This document shows, piece by piece, positions 5,748 to 7,812 of a stretch of DNA of 7,812 nt (its first letter is position 1; each line of letters opens with the position of its first letter). The position numbers were made by a program, and so were the translations under genes. Origin of the DNA: Candidatus Latescibacterota bacterium (GTDB taxonomy: Bacteria > Latescibacterota > 4484-107); NCBI GenBank assembly GCA_030613045.1, contig JAUWMS010000097.1, positions 1-7,812 of the forward strand, in the 5' to 3' direction. The notes beneath the pieces are model-generated. The model ran no database searches. It saw only the letters and a program-made list of their open reading frames with translations, and was not told the origin of the DNA.

Positions 5748-6746
5748 ATGTTAAAGGTTGGACTGATCGGAGCAGGCTTTATGGGTCAGATGCACACCAA
5801 CGTGTACGCCAATATCCCCGAAGCGCAACTAATTGCCGTGGCTGATCTGGACGAGGCGAAGGCGCGGGAACTTGCCCCAGACGCAACGATCTATGGGACG
5901 GCTGAGGAGATGATGAAGACGGAGTCGCTGGATGTGGTGGATGTCTGCCTGCCCACGTATCTGCACGCGGAGTACGTCGTGAAAGCCGCCGAAGCAGGCG
6001 TGCACGTGCTCTGCGAAAAGCCGATGGCCATGATCCCCACCGAGGCGGATCGCATGATCGAAGCCACGGAGAAGGCCGGCGTGACCTTCATGGTCGGCCA
6101 CTGCATCCGCTTCTGGCCGGAATACATCGCCCTGAAGAACATCGTGGATAAGGGAACCTTGGGGAAATTGACTTCGCTCTCGTGCGTACGTCGGTCTCCG
6201 ACGCCCACGTGGAGCTGGGACGGCTGGCTTTTGGATCCGGTGCGAAGCGGCGGCATGGCGCTGGATCTGCACATCCACGATACGGATTACTTGCTCTATC
6301 TTTTTGGGAAACCTGCGTCCGTGTGCTCCTCCGGCGTCTGGGACGAGCGGGGATGCGTCCACATTTTCACCACGTACGATTTCGGATCGGATCGGTCCGT
6401 GTTTGCCGAGGGCGGATGGGATTTCCCGGCGGCGTATCCCTTCAACATGAGCTTCAGCGCGGTCTTCGAGGAGGGTGCAGTGGCTATGCAGCCCGATTTC
6501 GTGGTGTATGAAGCGGGCAAGGACCCAGTCTCCCCGGAGCTTCCCAAGCCCGATATCGGAGCGGTCGAGGGCGTGGGCAACATCTCCGATCTCGGAGGCT
6601 ATTTCAACGAGATTCGGTATTTTATAGATTGCCTGCTGAAAGGGGAAAAGCCCCGGATTGTCACGCCCCGGGATGCGAAGGATAGCGTGGTCACGCTTCT
6701 CGCGGAGATGGAATCCGCGAAGACGGGGAAGGCAGTTACGCTATAG
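5748..6746 (+). CDS. Gfo/Idh/MocA-family NAD(P)-dependent oxidoreductase
   Basis: A 332-residue protein, the usual family length. The N-terminal Rossmann domain opens VGLIGAGFMGQMH with the glycines G8, G10 and G13, has an acidic end of the second strand (AVADLDE, 30-36) typical of NAD preference, and carries the EKP motif at 90-92, whose Lys91 is the family's usual catalytic lysine. The C-terminal alpha/beta domain holds GGMALDLHIHDTD (168-180), where Asp173, His177 and Asp180 match the GGxxxDxxxHxxD active-site pattern. Members oxidise or reduce sugars, inositols and related polyols; the substrate cannot be read from sequence. ATG 5748 is chosen over the in-frame ATG at 5646 because AAGGGAG lies 8 bp before it, the Rossmann fold starts immediately, and the extra 34 codons come from a repeat element. 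The protein has no signal sequence, so it is cytoplasmic. Family call is firm. Confidence 0.95.
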   Translation: MLKVGLIGAGFMGQMHTNVYANIPEAQLIAVADLDEAKARELAPDATIYGTAEEMMKTESLDVVDVCLPTYLHAEYVVKAAEAGVHVLCEKPMAMIPTEADRMIEATEKAGVTFMVGHCIRFWPEYIALKNIVDKGTLGKLTSLSCVRRSPTPTWSWDGWLLDPVRSGGMALDLHIHDTDYLLYLFGKPASVCSSGVWDERGCVHIFTTYDFGSDRSVFAEGGWDFPAAYPFNMSFSAVFEEGAVAMQPDFVVYEAGKDPVSPELPKPDIGAVEGVGNISDLGGYFNEIRYFIDCLLKGEKPRIVTPRDAKDSVVTLLAEMESAKTGKAVTL

Positions 6747-6747
6747 G

Positions 6748-6862
6748 GATTGCGGATTTCGGAATGCAACCTCACCGCAAAGGCGCAAAGGACGCAAAGA
6801 AAGGCAAAGGCCGGATCTTGAAGTTCGCAGCAGTTGTGCGGCGCATAATCCGAAATCGAATC
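6748..6862. repeat. Outer inverted repeat (GATTTCGGA / TCCGAAATC) enclosing a CGCAAAG array
   Basis: GATTGCGGATTTCGGAATGC (6748-6767) and GCATAATCCGAAATCGAATC (6843-6862) are imperfect reverse complements, with the core 9 bp exact and indels on either side. The left arm begins one base after the oxidoreductase stop. The arms enclose the CGCAAAG array at 6774-6810 and about 30 bp of other sequence, so one word-repeat element seems nested inside another. The element may act as the 3' end of the oxidoreductase transcript, but no T tract is present. Confidence 0.7.
6774..6810. repeat. CGCAAAG tandem word array
   Basis: CGCAAAG occurs three times at a period of about 9 bp from 6776, followed by a decayed GGCAAAGG copy. 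It resembles the CGCAGAG words of the element at 4665-4748, but here no complementary arm is visible, so it looks like a half element. Confidence 0.75.
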
Positions 6863-6879
6863 ACCAATCACCAATCACC
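6859..6879. repeat. AATCACC tandem repeat, three copies
   Basis: Three perfect copies of the 7-bp word AATCACC lie head to tail, overlapping the end of the outer inverted repeat. The AGAGG ribosome site of the TPR gene follows two bases later, so the array lies directly upstream of its translation start. Confidence 0.85.
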
Positions 6880-6892
6880 AAGAGGTTCCCGG

Positions 6893-7812
6893 ATGCGATG
6901 GTGCAGCCTGTTTATCCTAAGCCTGACGCTCTCCTGGACACTTGCCGCGTCGGCAGGGACGGAAGCGGAGTTCGACTTCGCCAAGAGTCTCTATAAGGAT
7001 GGGATGTACGGAGCGGCGGCCCGGCAGTTCGAGCAGTTTGTGCGGGACCATCCGGAAAGCGAGCGAGCGGCGGCGGCGCAGTTTCTAACGGCTGGGGCGC
7101 ACTTTCTCTCCGGCGCGATGGAGGAGGCCCTGTCCGGGTACGAGCGTTTCATCGTGCGCTACCCGGACGATCTGCGCATTCCCGAAGCCCGGATGAAGCG
7201 GGGGGAGTGTCTGTCCGAACTGGGACGTTTCGCGGATGCCGCCGAGGTGTTCAGCGATCTCCGGAAGCTTTTTCCCACGGGCGATTTTGCGGATCGAGCC
7301 CTGTTGGAGGCGGGCAGAAATTTTCGGCGGATTGGAGACACCAAACGAGCAACCGAAGTGCTGAGCGCGATGATTCGCGATTATCCCCAATCGAAACACC
7401 TCGCCGCGGCCCGCTATGTGCTTGGCGTGTGTCTGAAAGATCAGGACCGTTTGGAGGAGGCGTTGACTCAGCTGGAGCAGGCCACTTCGGTGCGCGCGCG
7501 CTTCGATCAAAAGGCGGACGCGCTGAGGATGATCGGTCGCATCTATCTGAGCCAGGGCGATCTCGGACGGGCGGAAGCGATGTTTCAGCGCCTGAACGAG
7601 GTGTTTGGGGACCGGGCGGTTACGGCGCAATTCGCGGTGGAATTGGGGAATAGCCTCTCCGAAAAGGGGCGATTCGAGGAAGCAGGGCCTCTTTTCGAGC
7701 AGGCGATCGTGCTTCCGGCCTCGGCGGACAGCACCCGCGCCGCGGCTCGATTGGGATGGGCGCACGCGGATCACCGGGCCGGGCAGGACTCATCGGCGGC
7801 GTTTCATTATCG
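6893..7812 (+). CDS. Exported tetratricopeptide-repeat protein (3' end beyond window)
   Basis: A plus-strand frame from ATG 6893 is open to the window edge for 306 complete codons plus two bases, so the C-terminus is missing. AGAGG lies 7 bp before the start. Residues 1-21 (MRWCSLFILSLTLSWTLAASA) form a signal peptide with a likely cleavage after AASA, so the mature protein probably works in the periplasm or at the outer membrane. From about residue 25, seven to eight TPR-like helix pairs of 35-37 residues follow. They show the usual pattern of G/Y in helix A and A, F and a closing P in helix B, for example AARQFEQFVRDHPES, EALSGYERFIVRYPDD and RAEAMFQRLNEVFGD. The layout resembles BamD/YbgF-type or Kiritimatiellota and Planctomycetota TPR scaffolds, but no specific family is recognised. 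TPRs mediate protein-protein contacts. It lies 146 bp after the oxidoreductase on the same strand; a shared role is not evident. An alternative ATG at 6898 is out of frame. Confidence 0.85.
   Translation, partial: MRWCSLFILSLTLSWTLAASAGTEAEFDFAKSLYKDGMYGAAARQFEQFVRDHPESERAAAAQFLTAGAHFLSGAMEEALSGYERFIVRYPDDLRIPEARMKRGECLSELGRFADAAEVFSDLRKLFPTGDFADRALLEAGRNFRRIGDTKRATEVLSAMIRDYPQSKHLAAARYVLGVCLKDQDRLEEALTQLEQATSVRARFDQKADALRMIGRIYLSQGDLGRAEAMFQRLNEVFGDRAVTAQFAVELGNSLSEKGRFEEAGPLFEQAIVLPASADSTRAAARLGWAHADHRAGQDSSAAFHY

Noticed and set aside
6774..6879. CRISPR-like array from the CGCAAAG and AATCACC repeats
   Set aside because: The units are 7-9 bp with no spacers of 25-40 bp, and no cas gene is nearby.
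7085..7774. A 229-codon minus-strand open frame under the TPR gene
   Set aside because: The plus-strand frame carries a signal peptide and repeated TPR helices. The minus product is a shadow.

Overview
The window is a 7.8 kb stretch of bacterial chromosome with fairly high GC and seven protein genes: five complete, and one cut at each window edge. I see no rRNA, tRNA, CRISPR array, transposase or phage gene. The gene content is a ceramidase-like hydrolase, a large FG-GAP/VCBS repeat protein, a Gfo/Idh/MocA oxidoreductase, an Fe-S flavodoxin-type reductase and a TPR protein. Together with word-repeat palindromes in almost every gap, this suggests an uncultured PVC-type bacterium (Kiritimatiellota, Lentisphaerota or Planctomycetota). 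That placement is an inference from gene style only; no marker gene is present.

Left block, minus strand, read right to left. A flavodoxin/NADPH-dependent FMN reductase-like protein with a C-x2-C-x2-C-x5-C cluster (4868-5443) is followed by a 774-residue FG-GAP/VCBS propeller protein with no signal peptide (2288-4612). Next comes a tight two-gene operon: a small YdcZ/DUF606-type DMT transporter (1609-2067) and an AAC(3)-family N-acetyltransferase (830-1594), 14 bp apart. Last is a ceramidase-like hydrolase running off the left edge (1-678).

Right block, plus strand. A Gfo/Idh/MocA NAD(P)-dependent oxidoreductase (5748-6746) is followed by an exported TPR protein running off the right edge (6893-7812). 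The two blocks diverge from a 304-bp region (5444-5747). It carries plausible back-to-back sigma70-type promoters, an almost perfect 18-bp hairpin at the predicted 5' end of the reductase mRNA, and a 31-bp-arm inverted repeat in the oxidoreductase leader.

The most unusual signal is non-coding. Every gap longer than about 100 bp holds at least one low-complexity element, and each uses a different short word: CTGATAG, CACTGAT, CGCAGAG, CGGATGAACA, CGCAAAG or AATCACC. Most are long imperfect palindromes whose arms are themselves short tandem repeats of period 7-12. The protein genes look individually ordinary for such a genome. I see no convincing multi-gene defence or biosynthetic system.
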